Origin: Psychroflexus sediminis
Lineage (GTDB): Bacteria > Bacteroidota > Bacteroidia > Flavobacteriales > Flavobacteriaceae
NCBI RefSeq assembly: GCF_900099815.1
Contig: NZ_FNCW01000010.1
Coordinates: 62,001 to 126,000 of the forward strand
DNA length: 64,000 nt
Direction: 5' to 3'
Positions within the stretch are counted from its first letter, which is position 1; each line of letters starts with the position of its first letter. Below are positions 8,354-17,373 of this stretch, in pieces. The notes beneath the pieces are model-generated. The model was not told where the DNA came from. It saw only the letters and a program-made list of their open reading frames with translations, and searched no databases. The position numbers were made by a program, and so were the translations under genes.

Positions 8354-9788
8354 TTTGTGGAGTTCTAGGATAAGGAATAACATCTCTTATGTTGGACATT
8401 CCCGTAGCGAAAAGAACTAAACGCTCAAAACCAAGCCCAAATCCGGAATGCTTGCAGGTTCCCAGTTTTCTCGTTTCCAGATACCACCATAATTCTTTCT
8501 CATCCACCCCTATTTCTTTCATTTTGGAAAGCAATACATCGTAGCGTTCTTCCCTTTGAGAACCTCCTACAATTTCTCCTATACCTGGAAAGAGAACATC
8601 CATGGCTCTTACCGTCTTCCCATCGTCATTTAAACGCATATAGAAAGCTTTGATATTTGCAGGATAATCATATAAAACAACAGGACAGCCGAAGTGTTTT
8701 TCGACTAAATAACGCTCGTGTTCACTTTGTAAGTCAGCTCCCCATTCTTCAATGATGTAGTTGAATTTCTTCTTCTTGTTGGGTTTGCAGTTTTTAAGAA
8801 TCTCAATGGCTTCTGTATAGGAAACTCTTTTGAAGTTGTTTTTAAGTACAAAATCAATTTTCTCTCTAAGCGGCATTGGTGACCTGTCTTTTTCAGGTTT
8901 GGATTTTTCATCCTGTACAAGTCTGTTTTCCAAAAACTCCAAATCTGAAGCGCAGTGCCTTGTGATATATTCTAAAACATACTGTATGAAATCTTCAGCG
9001 AGATCGATGTTTCCTTCTAAATCACAAAAGGCAACTTCTGGCTCTATCATCCAAAATTCCGCAAGGTGTCTGGACGTGTTAGAGTTCTCAGCTCTGAAGG
9101 TTGGACCGAAGGTGTATACCTTTCCCAGGCCAAGCGCAAAAGTTTCTGCTTCCAGTTGACCACTTACCGTAAGATTGGTTTCTTTCCCAAAGAAATCTTT
9201 GGAATAGTCAATTTCACCAGCCTCATTGGTAGGAATATTTTTAAGGTCAAAGTTGGTAACTTTAAACATTTCGCCAGCACCTTCAGCGTCACTACCGGTA
9301 ATGATGGGCGTGTTTACATAATTAAATCCATTTTCATTGAAGTATTGATGAACTGCAAAAGCCAATTTTGACCTTACTCTCATGACCGCTCCAAAGGTGT
9401 TGGTTCTTACTCTCAGGTGAGCCTGCTCTCGCAGCTTTTCCATAGAGTGTTTCTTAGGCTGCAAAATGGTTTTCTTGACATCTTCCGGATCTGCAATCCC
9501 TAAGATTTCAATAGAGGTTACTTCAAGTTCAACCCGCTGACCTGCCCCTTCACTCTCTTTTAAGGTTCCTTCCACAGAGATGGCCGCACCTGTAGAAATG
9601 CTTTTTAAAGTAACTTCATCCGTATTTTCAAAATCTACAACACATTGTAAACTATCCAGGCAGGACCCGTCGTTTAAAGCAATGAAACGATTGCTTCGGA
9701 AGGCTCTTACCCAGCCGTTTACCTTATATTCCTGTAATATGTGATCAGTTTCGAGAAGTTCAACTACTTTTTTTGTTAGCATTTTCAA
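8340..9788 (-). CDS. asnS: asparaginyl-tRNA synthetase
   Basis: A 482-residue class II synthetase that charges tRNA-Asn. An OB-fold anticodon-binding domain comes first (GWVRAFRSNRFIALNDGS, about 22-40), then the catalytic core with motif 2 (FRAENSNTSRHLAEFWMIEPE) and motif 3 (GFGLGFERLVLFATG) near the C-terminus. Starts at 9788 and 9782 are both in frame. A promoter-like box lies upstream at 9805. Its substrate tRNA-Asn is encoded in the same window at 32015. Confidence 0.96.
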   Translation of the reverse strand: MKMLTKKVVELLETDHILQEYKVNGWVRAFRSNRFIALNDGSCLDSLQCVVDFENTDEVTLKSISTGAAISVEGTLKESEGAGQRVELEVTSIEILGIADPEDVKKTILQPKKHSMEKLREQAHLRVRTNTFGAVMRVRSKLAFAVHQYFNENGFNYVNTPIITGSDAEGAGEMFKVTNFDLKNIPTNEAGEIDYSKDFFGKETNLTVSGQLEAETFALGLGKVYTFGPTFRAENSNTSRHLAEFWMIEPEVAFCDLEGNIDLAEDFIQYVLEYITRHCASDLEFLENRLVQDEKSKPEKDRSPMPLREKIDFVLKNNFKRVSYTEAIEILKNCKPNKKKKFNYIIEEWGADLQSEHERYLVEKHFGCPVVLYDYPANIKAFYMRLNDDGKTVRAMDVLFPGIGEIVGGSQREERYDVLLSKMKEIGVDEKELWWYLETRKLGTCKHSGFGLGFERLVLFATGMSNIRDVIPYPRTPQNAEF

Positions 9789-9804
9789 TAAGTTTAGAAA
9801 GAAG

Positions 9805-9836
9805 CAAAGGTAATTTTTTCCTTAGCGCTTTACAAT
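9805..9836 (-). promoter_or_regulatory. promoter for asnS (TACCTTTG with ATTG about 20 bases upstream)
   Basis: The minus strand shows TACCTTTG at 9812-9805, a perfect TAnnTTTG -7 box. ATTG at 9836-9833, one mismatch from the TTTG -33 box, lies 20 bases upstream. The spacing to the start codon leaves a short leader. Confidence 0.5.
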
Positions 9837-9927
9837 AGCTTTATGAAAATACAGGTCTCATTTTATCTCTTCTGGGAGGTGTCATTTATTTATGTGCAAA
9901 ATGGCCTTCTTTTACATGAAAGCTTCT

Positions 9928-9935
9928 TATTTTTG
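9928..9935 (+). promoter_or_regulatory. feoA: -7 box (TATTTTTG) for the feo operon
   Basis: TATTTTTG fits TAnnTTTG and ends 20 bases before the feoA ATG. No clear TTTG is seen at -33, and I do not see an obvious Fur operator in the short divergent region. Confidence 0.4.
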
Positions 9936-9955
9936 TTTAAAATAATTCTAAATAG

Positions 9956-10189
9956 ATGGCAACTATCGCTAGTTTGAAGAAAGGACAAAAGGCTATCATA
10001 GGAGAAATGAACTCCAATGAAATACCGCTTAAGCTTTTAGAAATGGGATGTTTACCTGGAAATCAAGTTGAATTAATTCAAATTGCACCTTTTAAAGACC
10101 CGCTTTATCTCAATATTAATGATACTTTTTTGTCGATCAGAAAAGAAACAGCTAGACTTATCAATGTAGAACTTATCAACGATGAGTAA
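9956..10189 (+). CDS. feoA: ferrous iron transport protein A
   Basis: A 77-residue SH3-like protein. It has the FeoA pattern: an early LKKGQKAIIG strand, LKLLEMGCLPGNQVELIQ in the middle, and LSIRKETARLINVE at the end. FeoA is a small cytoplasmic partner needed for FeoB-driven Fe(II) uptake. Its last 8 bases overlap the start of feoB, so the two are translated together. Confidence 0.93.
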   Translation: MATIASLKKGQKAIIGEMNSNEIPLKLLEMGCLPGNQVELIQIAPFKDPLYLNINDTFLSIRKETARLINVELINDE

Positions 10190-12284
10190 ACAAATTAATG
10201 TTGCTTTAGTAGGCAATCCAAACACAGGGAAAACATCTGTATTCAATAATCTTACCGGATTAAATCAAAAGGTGGGTAACTATCCCGGAATTACGGTTGA
10301 GAAAAAAGAGGCTATTATAAAACTTTCAAGAAACCTGAAAGCTCACGTTTTAGATTTACCGGGTACCTACAGTTTGAATGCAACTTCAATAGATGAGAAT
10401 GTAGTGATTGAATTACTTCTTAACAAAAACGATAAGGACTTTCCAGATGTCGTGGTTGTGGTAAGTGATATCGAAAACTTAAAGAGAAATCTGCTCTTAT
10501 TTACTCAAATAAAAGATTTGGGTTTGCCGACAATTCTGGCTATCAATATGGCAGATCGTATGGACAGAAAGGGCATTCAGCTGGATATCGATTTACTTGA
10601 AAAGCGGCTGAATACAAAGGTGAATCTGATAAGTGCCAGAAAAAACGAAGGCTTTGATGATCTGAAAAAATCTATTATCAATTATCAAAACATTTCACTG
10701 GAGCCTTGCCTATATGCTTCAGAAATTGATAAGGCTTATTTTGAATCTCTTAAAAAAGCTTACCCCAACCAGGAATTGTATAAGCTTTGGTTGGTCATCA
10801 CTCAGGATGTGAATTTTGGTAAAACCAACAGAAATAAAATACCTGCAGAAAGTGAATTCAAACCCAAATCAGATTCAGAAATAAAACGCCTTCAGCAAAA
10901 GGAAACCATCAAGCGCTATCAGTTTATCAATGCAACTTTAAAAGAGACACTGACCAAAGATCTGAACTTAGCGACCGGGCTCAGGGCTAAAATTGATAGA
11001 CTTTTGATTCATAAAGTCTGGGGCTACGTCATTTTCTTGGCTATTCTCTTTTTGATTTTTCAGACGATTTACGACTGGTCCAGCTATCCCATGGATTTCA
11101 TCGATGAAAGTTTTCTGCACTTAAGTGAGTTTGTAAAGCAATATTTTCCAAGTGGAATGCTTTCAGATTTGATTACAGAAGGTATTATTCCTGGGATAGG
11201 AGGGATCGTCATTTTTGTTCCTCAAATAGCATTTTTGTTTCTGTTCATTTCTATTTTGGAAGAAACCGGCTATATGAGCCGGGTGGTTTTTCTTATGGAC
11301 AGAGTCATGCGTAAATTTGGTATGAGTGGCAAAAGCGTTGTGCCGCTTGTGTCTGGCACGGCCTGTGCTATTCCTGCTGTTATGGCCGCAAGGAATATTG
11401 AGAGCTGGAAAGAACGGCTAGTCACTATTTTGGTAGTACCCTTTACCACCTGCTCTGCACGGCTTCCTGTCTATCTTATTATCATCAGTCTTGTAATTCC
11501 AGACGAACGCTGGCTTGGCCTTTTTAATTATCAGGGCATAACCTTGATGTTATTGTATTTGTTGGGCTTTGGTACCGCAGTGGTTTCAGGATGGCTGGCT
11601 AGCAAGTTGCTGAAAGTCGATTTCAAAACTTATTTTGTTGTAGAAATGCCAGATTATAAATTACCTATCGTCAAAAATGTGGTGTATACCGTCGTTGAAA
11701 AAACAAAATCTTTTGTCTTCGGTGCAGGAAAAATCATCTTGGCCATTTCAATTATACTTTGGGTTCTTGCCAGTTATGGACCTACGGAAGATTTCAGTAA
11801 TGCTAAAGAAATTGTGAAATCTCAAACAGATACTTCTGAGTTGACTGAAGAAGAACTCGACACTAAAATTTCCTCTTATAAGCTCAAGCATTCTTTTATC
11901 GGGTATGCTGGCAGAGCTATTGAACCTGTTTTTGTACCTTTAGGTTATGACTGGAAAATTGGTATAGCCATCATAAGTTCGTTTGCAGCCCGAGAGGTGT
12001 TTGTCGGGACTTTAGCCACCATTTATAGTGTTGGTAATGATGAAGAACAAACCATAAGAAACAGAATGGCCGCTGAAGTAAATCCTATTTTGGGAGGCCC
12101 GCTGTTTACATTTGCTAGCGGAATCAGCCTTTTGTTATTCTATGCCTTTGCGATGCAATGCATGAGTACACTGGCTATTGTAAAGAGAGAAACAGGAACT
12201 TGGAAGTGGCCGTTGATTCAATTGTTTGGGATGTCTGGATTTGCCTATGTGGTTGCATTAATCGCTTTTCAAATTTTAAAATAA
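10182..12284 (+). CDS. feoB: ferrous iron transporter B
   Basis: A 700-residue Fe(II) permease. The N-terminal G domain shows G1 GNPNTGKTS (11-19), G3 DLPGTY (about 62-67), G4 NMAD and G5 SAR. A spacer domain follows, then the membrane region with Gate motifs, including VSGTACAIPAVMAAR and FTTCSARLPVYLI. The C-terminal half has about eight helices. It imports Fe(II) across the inner membrane with GTP as regulator or driver. It overlaps feoA and is followed by a tiny Cys-rich membrane gene. Confidence 0.96.
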   Translation: MSKQINVALVGNPNTGKTSVFNNLTGLNQKVGNYPGITVEKKEAIIKLSRNLKAHVLDLPGTYSLNATSIDENVVIELLLNKNDKDFPDVVVVVSDIENLKRNLLLFTQIKDLGLPTILAINMADRMDRKGIQLDIDLLEKRLNTKVNLISARKNEGFDDLKKSIINYQNISLEPCLYASEIDKAYFESLKKAYPNQELYKLWLVITQDVNFGKTNRNKIPAESEFKPKSDSEIKRLQQKETIKRYQFINATLKETLTKDLNLATGLRAKIDRLLIHKVWGYVIFLAILFLIFQTIYDWSSYPMDFIDESFLHLSEFVKQYFPSGMLSDLITEGIIPGIGGIVIFVPQIAFLFLFISILEETGYMSRVVFLMDRVMRKFGMSGKSVVPLVSGTACAIPAVMAARNIESWKERLVTILVVPFTTCSARLPVYLIIISLVIPDERWLGLFNYQGITLMLLYLLGFGTAVVSGWLASKLLKVDFKTYFVVEMPDYKLPIVKNVVYTVVEKTKSFVFGAGKIILAISIILWVLASYGPTEDFSNAKEIVKSQTDTSELTEEELDTKISSYKLKHSFIGYAGRAIEPVFVPLGYDWKIGIAIISSFAAREVFVGTLATIYSVGNDEEQTIRNRMAAEVNPILGGPLFTFASGISLLLFYAFAMQCMSTLAIVKRETGTWKWPLIQLFGMSGFAYVVALIAFQILK

Positions 12285-12288
12285 AACG

Positions 12289-12417
12289 ATGTTACAAGAA
12301 ATACTGGTAGTGGTTATTTTTTTTATTGCTTTAGGGTATTTAATAAAGAAATTCTTCTTTAAATCCAAAAAAGCAGATTCAGCTTGCGGCTCTAGTCAGT
12401 GTGGTTGTAAAGATTAG
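12289..12417 (+). CDS. FeoB-associated Cys-rich membrane protein
   Basis: A 42-residue gene starting 4 bases after feoB. The protein is one N-terminal membrane helix (about LVVVIFFIALGYLI), a basic stretch (KKFFFKSKK) and a Cys-rich tail, ACGSSQCGCKD. This matches the small FeoB-associated Cys-rich proteins found at the end of many feo operons, which may bind iron or act as a FeoC substitute. The function is inferred from family and position. Confidence 0.85.
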   Translation: MLQEILVVVIFFIALGYLIKKFFFKSKKADSACGSSQCGCKD

Positions 12418-12419
12418 AA

Positions 12420-12977
12420 TTAAAACTTGTGGATTGTGTTTGGAGTCACACAATAATCCAAATTGATATCGTGCTCTGAAACTTCAATGTTTTCTGCTTC
12501 TGGTTCAAAAAAAGATAAACCGATTTTTAAGGTTTCAGGACGACACCTGGATAGAAATTTATCATAAAATCCTTTTCCATAACCAATTCTATTTCCCGAC
12601 CTATCGTAAGCTAGTAAAGGCATAAATACCACATCGATTTGCTCAGGCTGGATTTTAATTCCTTTTTCTGGCTCTGGAATATCCCAGTTGCTAATTTTTA
12701 ATTTTGTGCTGTCTGTGAGCAAATAATGCTCAAGTTCAGCGCCTTTTACCTTGGGAATAACCGCATTTCCATCTTTGCCAAAGATGATTTGTAATAGATA
12801 TTCTGTATTGATCTCTTTATGCTTAGTAATACTTAGAAAAATATGATAAAATTCAAATTTCCAAATGTCTAATTTCAGACTTTGGTTGGCAATTTGGAGA
12901 CTCATTTTATCTATCTCTGATGCTGACAGATTTTCTCTTAAAGCCTTGTATGTGTGTCTCAGCTCACTTTTATGCAT
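12420..12977 (-). CDS. 5-formyltetrahydrofolate cyclo-ligase
   Basis: About 185 residues from the ATG at 12977 (MHKSELRHTYKALRENLS). It converts 5-formyl-THF to 5,10-methenyl-THF using ATP. The N-terminal Lys/Arg helix and the C-terminal motif GNRIGYGKGFYDKFLS, which forms the phosphate and Mg-ATP site, are diagnostic. A longer in-frame start at 13052 would lie far inside the upstream gene and is unlikely. It overlaps the AstE-like gene by 8 bases at the end of a four-gene minus-strand run. Confidence 0.9.
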   Translation of the reverse strand: MHKSELRHTYKALRENLSASEIDKMSLQIANQSLKLDIWKFEFYHIFLSITKHKEINTEYLLQIIFGKDGNAVIPKVKGAELEHYLLTDSTKLKISNWDIPEPEKGIKIQPEQIDVVFMPLLAYDRSGNRIGYGKGFYDKFLSRCRPETLKIGLSFFEPEAENIEVSEHDINLDYCVTPNTIHKF

Positions 12978-13950
12978 CGGTAGCTTCTTTAGAAACATGA
13001 AAAATGGCATCGCCCTGGTAAACGATAGGGGATTGGTTGGCATTAATAACATAACCTTTATTGGGGGCCTTCACTTTATGCCTAAAGCTACCGTAAGGAT
13101 CTGTAATGGTAGCGATAAATTCTCCTTTTTCGACAAATTTTCCAATGGGAATTTTGATGTGAAGAAGACCGCTATATTTTGCTCTCATCCAGTATGTACT
13201 GGATATAAATTTGGTATTTTCAGCCGGATCTTCAACTTCAAAGTTGGATTTCAGCATATCAAAATGTTTCATGATGCGTTTAAGTCCATCAACTCCGTGT
13301 TTTGAAATCTCTTTATTGTTATCCTTGGATTTCCCTCCTTCAAATAACAAAACAGTTTTGCCCTGCTTGACACAGGTCATTCGATAAGAGTTTTTTATAG
13401 TTGAAGAATACACCGTGAAAGGCGCATTAAAAATTCTGGCTAGTTCCTCTCCGCGTTCATCAGTTTTATCTATTCGTATTTGTGCTGCATTAAATCTGCT
13501 GGCCCCTCCCGTATGAAAATCGAAACAATAATCGGCAACAGGAAGTATTTCAGAAGCGAACTGGTAAGCGAATCGACTGGCCAGAGCCCCTTTTTTGGAT
13601 CCGGGGAACATGCGGTTCAGGTCTCTCCCGTCCGGAAACTCTCGAGTCATATTCAAAAAACCGAAAACATTAAGCACAGGAACACAGATAGTGGTTCCTC
13701 TACTGGGTTTGTTGATTCCTTTTGAAATGAATTGTCTTACCGTTTCAACGCCATTAATTTCATCTCCATGTATTCCAGCGGTGATCAAAAGCACGGGGCC
13801 TGGTTTTTTGGCCCTGTCTATGATGATGGGAACTTCCACAACAGTGGTGGTATAAAGTTTTGCCGTGTTAAAATTTATCCTGGCCTTTTCTCCCGGGAAA
13901 ACTTTTCTGTCCAGAATGTGCATGACATTTTTAGAATCGATGTGAGGCAT
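12970..13950 (-). CDS. AstE/aspartoacylase-family zinc peptidase-like protein
   Basis: A 326-residue member of the succinylglutamate desuccinylase/aspartoacylase (M14-like) family. Zinc-site motifs are GIHGDEING (about 58-66) and DFHTGG (about 145-150), with the catalytic Glu in LLFEGGK (about 205). A beta-rich C-terminal domain follows. These enzymes cut acyl-amino-acid or gamma-type amide bonds. It begins 1 base inside the RimK stop. Its place behind a Glu ligase and a retropepsin suggests it trims products of the ligase (inference). Confidence 0.85.
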   Translation of the reverse strand: MPHIDSKNVMHILDRKVFPGEKARINFNTAKLYTTTVVEVPIIIDRAKKPGPVLLITAGIHGDEINGVETVRQFISKGINKPSRGTTICVPVLNVFGFLNMTREFPDGRDLNRMFPGSKKGALASRFAYQFASEILPVADYCFDFHTGGASRFNAAQIRIDKTDERGEELARIFNAPFTVYSSTIKNSYRMTCVKQGKTVLLFEGGKSKDNNKEISKHGVDGLKRIMKHFDMLKSNFEVEDPAENTKFISSTYWMRAKYSGLLHIKIPIGKFVEKGEFIATITDPYGSFRHKVKAPNKGYVINANQSPIVYQGDAIFHVSKEATDA

Positions 13951-14822
13951 TACACATTCTTTTCGATATACTGTATGATTGTTCTTGCAATGTCTTTGCC
14001 GGTTGCTTTCTCAATACCTTCTAAGCCTGGCGAAGAATTCACCTCAAGAATTAAAGGTCCTCTGGCACTCTGGAGAAGATCGACACCTGCCACACCCAGG
14101 CGCATAGCTTTGGCTGCTTTTATAGCTGCAATTTCCTCTTCATCGGTAAGTTCAATAACTTCTGCAGATCCGCCCTGATGTAAATTGGATCTAAATTCGC
14201 CCTCTTTTCCTTGTCTTTTCATAGCTCCAACGACGTGACCATCTACGACAAATACACGGATGTCTGCCCCTTTTGCTTCTTTGATAAATTCCTGAACAAT
14301 AACCCTGGCTTGCAAGCCATTAAAGGCTTCGATAACAGATTTTGCAGCGTTTTTGGTTTCAGCCAGAACCACTCCAAGACCCTGAGTCCCTTCAAGAAGT
14401 TTAATCACAAGTGGGGTTCCGCCAACTTGTTGAATGACACCATTGACGTCTCTGGAATAATTGGTAAAAACGGTTTTTGGCAAACCTATTTTAGCTCTGG
14501 AAAGCACTTGGAGACTTCTCAGTTTATCCCTACTTCTTACCAAAGCTTCAGAATCTATGGTGCTAAAAGCCCCCATCATTTCGAATTGTCTCACAACAGC
14601 GGTTCCGTAAAAAGTCACTGACGCTCCAATTCTGGGAATGATGGCATCGGTATCCAGTATATATTCTCCTTTATAATAAATATTGGGATTGCGCTTTTCT
14701 ATGACCAAATCACACTTGAGTGGGTCTATGACCTGTACGTCATGCTTTCTTTTTTTTGCAGCTTCAACAAGACGTTTAGTTGAATAGAGATTTGGGTTTC
14801 TAGATAAGATTTTAATGTTCAT
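13950..14822 (-). CDS. rimK: RimK-family alpha-L-glutamate ligase
   Basis: A 290-residue ATP-grasp ligase. RimK adds glutamates to the C-terminus of ribosomal protein S6 and can make poly-glutamate. N-terminal domain to about 90, then the ATP-grasp core: [15 protein letters not shown] (about 132-146, nucleotide loop), [17 protein letters not shown], and the metal-binding [16 protein letters not shown]-type segment (about 255-268). Length is normal. It overlaps the RimB-like gene by 11 bases, so the trio is tightly coupled. Confidence 0.9.
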   Translation of the reverse strand: MNIKILSRNPNLYSTKRLVEAAKKRKHDVQVIDPLKCDLVIEKRNPNIYYKGEYILDTDAIIPRIGASVTFYGTAVVRQFEMMGAFSTIDSEALVRSRDKLRSLQVLSRAKIGLPKTVFTNYSRDVNGVIQQVGGTPLVIKLLEGTQGLGVVLAETKNAAKSVIEAFNGLQARVIVQEFIKEAKGADIRVFVVDGHVVGAMKRQGKEGEFRSNLHQGGSAEVIELTDEEEIAAIKAAKAMRLGVAGVDLLQSARGPLILEVNSSPGLEGIEKATGKDIARTIIQYIEKNV

Positions 14823-15243
14823 GGTGCTGGATATTATGCGATAAGTTTTTTAATTCGGGGTCTACTATAAATTTTTTATTCAGGAATTTGCGCCCCACAA
14901 GTACAGGATGCTTCATTTCTTTTCTATTGCTCAAAGAAAGTGAAATTTTATAAACTTTTCCAAAGATTTCTATCCTTGATTTTATTTCATACCTGCTTTG
15001 GGCAATGCCGTTACTACTTTTTACGCGTATTTTGTTATATTCCCTAAAAACAAAAGGCTTATGATTATATTCCGGATGTTCTTTATCCAAAAAAGTACAG
15101 TGTAAGCCATCTTCTTTTTCCTCTATGTTTTCACAATGAATGGAAGAGGTATAAGCGCCTGTATCTATCTTGATAGAGATTTCTTTTAAATTCAACTCAG
15201 GAAAATCAGCTTTGTCCAGCCTACCGATAATTTTTTTTTTCAT
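14812..15243 (-). CDS. RimB-like retropepsin (ATP-dependent zinc protease family)
   Basis: A 143-residue single-domain retropepsin of the family often named ATP-dependent Zn protease or RimK/LysX-like C-terminal domain. [12 protein letters not shown] (about 25-36) holds the catalytic Asp, and the VLVGRKFL flap motif (about 114-121) completes the fold. In Pseudomonas the RimB protein of rimABK counters RimK modification of S6. The same pairing here supports that role. It is the first gene of a four-gene minus-strand run. Confidence 0.85.
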   Translation of the reverse strand: MKKKIIGRLDKADFPELNLKEISIKIDTGAYTSSIHCENIEEKEDGLHCTFLDKEHPEYNHKPFVFREYNKIRVKSSNGIAQSRYEIKSRIEIFGKVYKISLSLSNRKEMKHPVLVGRKFLNKKFIVDPELKNLSHNIQHHEH

Positions 15244-15322
15244 AAATGCAAATTACAAAAATGATATAAAACAGAAGTTCTAGGCGAAATTAATATTATA
15301 TTCATCAAAAAAACCAAATAAA

Positions 15323-15754
15323 ATGTCAAGAGAAGACTTTTACGAAAATATAAGAAATTCAACCAGGTTGAATCACTTCGCAAATCTGGTAAACCTGGCT
15401 GCAGTGGATGGCGTTATAAAACCTGAAGAAGAAAAACTATTAAAGCGTTTTTCTAGGAAATTTGATGTTTCCAAAGCGGATTATGAAAGAATTCTTGAAA
15501 ATCCAGCATCTTTTCCGGTGCATGCTATCAATTCCAAAACGCAGCGATTAGAGTTTTTGTTCGACCTGCTGCTTATTATTTACACAGATCATGAAATGGA
15601 TCAAACCGAGGAGTTTTTAATCAAAAAGTATGCGGTAGGTCTCGGGTTTTCTGAAGAACAGGCACATGTGATAATTAATAAGTCCAAAAAGTTATTTGAA
15701 AATAACTTTTCATTCGATTTCTACCATCGTTTTATCGAGTCTGATGATAATTAG
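15323..15754 (+). CDS. TerB-like domain protein
   Basis: A 143-residue all-helical cytoplasmic protein resembling the TerB/DjlA N-terminal fold. LANLVNLAAVDGVIKPEEEKLLKRF (about 20-44) and a second acidic loop, YTDHEMDQTEEFLIKKYA, give the two pseudo-symmetric metal-binding acidic loops typical of TerB. It stands alone and converges on fbp. The exact role is unknown; TerB-like proteins are linked to membrane stress and metal-ion sensing. Confidence 0.7.
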   Translation: MSREDFYENIRNSTRLNHFANLVNLAAVDGVIKPEEEKLLKRFSRKFDVSKADYERILENPASFPVHAINSKTQRLEFLFDLLLIIYTDHEMDQTEEFLIKKYAVGLGFSEEQAHVIINKSKKLFENNFSFDFYHRFIESDDN

Positions 15755-15769
15755 TGATAAACCAATGAA

Positions 15770-16786
15770 TTACTCAGTAGACTGAGCTGCTTTCATAAAA
15801 GATTCAGCTTTGTCTACCATGCGATTACTTCCACAGAAAAACGGAACGCGCTCGTGAAGTTCGGTAGGCTGGATGTCCAAAATCCTTTGAAAGCCATCAG
15901 AAGCTCTGCCGTTGGCTTGTTCTGCGATAAAAGCAAGCGGATTGCATTCGTAAAGCAGCCTGAGCTTGCCTTTTTCTGCACTTGAGCTTTTGGGATACAT
16001 ATAAATTCCACCTTTGATCATATTTCTATGAAAGTCTGAAACCAAAGAGCCGATGTAACGCGAAGTATAAGGATCCTTGTCGCGCTGGGCTTGGCAATAT
16101 TTGATATAATCTTTTACACCTTGGGGAAAGTGGATGTAGTTTCCTTCATTAATGGAATAAATCTTCCCATCCTCTGGAAACTTCATATCTGGATGAGATA
16201 AATAATATGTGCCTATAGCTGGATTAAGCGTAAACCCATTCACCCCATGGCCTGTGGTATAAACCAGCATGGTGGATGTTCCATAAATGATGTAACCAGC
16301 GGCGACTTGCTGATTTCCTGGTTGAAGAAAATCTTCCATTTCCACAGGTTGTCCTACCGGAGTTATCCTTCTGTAAATCGAAAAAATGGTGCCTACAGAA
16401 ACATTGACATCAATATTGGAACTGCCGTCCAGGGGATCCATAAGTACTACATACTTGTTATTATGGTCTTTGTTATTTCCCTGTACCGTGATGAAACTAT
16501 CATTTTCTTCTGAAGCTATTCCGCAGACAATTTCCCTGTTGATAAGGGTTTGTATAAAGGTTTCGTTGGCGTACACATCCAGTTTTTTCTGGTCCTCACC
16601 CTGAATGTTTTTACCGCCATAATCTCCTACGATATCTACAAGCCCGGCTTTGTTTACTTCGTGATTCACCACTTTGGCTGCCAAGCGGATGGAATTGATC
16701 AGCCTGGAAAGTTCGCCTGAAGTATATTTAAAGGATTTTTGATTTTCAATAATAAACTCTCCAAGAGTTTGATTGTGTTCTTTCAT
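15770..16786 (-). CDS. fbp: fructose-1,6-bisphosphatase, class I
   Basis: A 338-residue gluconeogenic enzyme that hydrolyses fructose-1,6-bisphosphate to fructose-6-phosphate. The class I metal site is clear: ASEENDSF (about 92-99) and [24 protein letters not shown] (about 117-140), the DPLDGSS signature. The C-terminal part has [10 protein letters not shown] and [20 protein letters not shown]. Length fits the family. It has its own promoter-like sequence and converges on the TerB-like gene. Confidence 0.97.
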   Translation of the reverse strand: MKEHNQTLGEFIIENQKSFKYTSGELSRLINSIRLAAKVVNHEVNKAGLVDIVGDYGGKNIQGEDQKKLDVYANETFIQTLINREIVCGIASEENDSFITVQGNNKDHNNKYVVLMDPLDGSSNIDVNVSVGTIFSIYRRITPVGQPVEMEDFLQPGNQQVAAGYIIYGTSTMLVYTTGHGVNGFTLNPAIGTYYLSHPDMKFPEDGKIYSINEGNYIHFPQGVKDYIKYCQAQRDKDPYTSRYIGSLVSDFHRNMIKGGIYMYPKSSSAEKGKLRLLYECNPLAFIAEQANGRASDGFQRILDIQPTELHERVPFFCGSNRMVDKAESFMKAAQSTE

Positions 16787-16808
16787 AACGAAAACGTTGT
16801 AGTTGGCG

Positions 16809-16842
16809 CAAAAATAGAAAAATTCATAATGTGGCTATCAAA
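16809..16842 (-). promoter_or_regulatory. promoter for fbp (TTTG, 22-base spacer, TATTTTTG)
   Basis: On the minus strand TTTG (16842-16839) and TATTTTTG (16816-16809) match both Bacteroidota promoter boxes, with a spacer of 22 bases, slightly longer than the usual 19-21. The ATG follows 22 bases later. Confidence 0.55.
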
Positions 16843-16892
16843 TTCATTAAATTTAATTCTACTTGACTATTTTTACTGCAAATTTTGGAGTC

Positions 16893-17366
16893 ATGGATTT
16901 TAAAATCAGATTTGCTGTTCCCGAAGACCTGGAAGATATGCTGGAGCTTATCCAGGAGCTGGCTGTATACGAAAACGAACCCGATGCCGTTCAGGTGACT
17001 TTAGAAGATCTATATCGCTATGGGTTTGGAGAAGAAGCTATTTACAAATGTTTTGTAGCAGAAGTCGATTCCAAGATAAAAGGTATGGCCTTATTTTATT
17101 CCAGATTTTCTACCTGGAAAGGCGAAACTGTCCATCTGGAAGATCTTATTGTCACCAAGTCTATGCGGGGGAAATCTTTGGGTAAAGCTTTGTTCGAGTC
17201 TGTCATTATGTATGCCAAAACACGAAATATAAAACGTGTGGAATGGGTCGTTTTAGACTGGAATACCAATGCCATCGATTTTTACGAAAGGTACGGAGCC
17301 ACCGTATTTAAAGAATGGAGAACAGTTCAACTTGGCGAAGATCAAATCAATCATTTCAATTCATAA
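16893..17366 (+). CDS. GNAT family N-acetyltransferase
   Basis: About 157 residues from MDFKIRFA; an earlier in-frame start at 16863 adds 10 unlikely residues. It is a typical GNAT fold: the VHLEDLIVTKSMRGKSLGKALFE segment (about 76-98) includes the acetyl-CoA loop, and WNTNAIDFYERYGA (about 127-140) is the last conserved helix. It resembles diamine/spermidine acetyltransferases, but the substrate cannot be assigned. It ends 7 bases before the aspartokinase gene, so the two are probably co-transcribed. Confidence 0.85.
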   Translation: MDFKIRFAVPEDLEDMLELIQELAVYENEPDAVQVTLEDLYRYGFGEEAIYKCFVAEVDSKIKGMALFYSRFSTWKGETVHLEDLIVTKSMRGKSLGKALFESVIMYAKTRNIKRVEWVVLDWNTNAIDFYERYGATVFKEWRTVQLGEDQINHFNS

Positions 17367-17373
17367 GTAAAAA

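Noticed and set aside
8830-9371. Two plus-strand frames of about 100 codons
   Set aside because: They lie wholly opposite asnS, whose motifs are complete; shadow frames.
9789-9955. Riboswitch or Fur operator in the divergent asnS-feoA spacer
   Set aside because: No conserved riboswitch core or clear palindromic Fur site is visible; only promoter boxes are supported.
12865-14178. Several plus-strand frames opposite the AstE-like and RimK genes
   Set aside because: All are antisense to well-supported genes and show no domain features.
15773-15786. CTCAGT/ACTGAG inverted repeat between the TerB-like gene and fbp
   Set aside because: Only 6 bp with a 2-base centre and no T run; too weak for a terminator.
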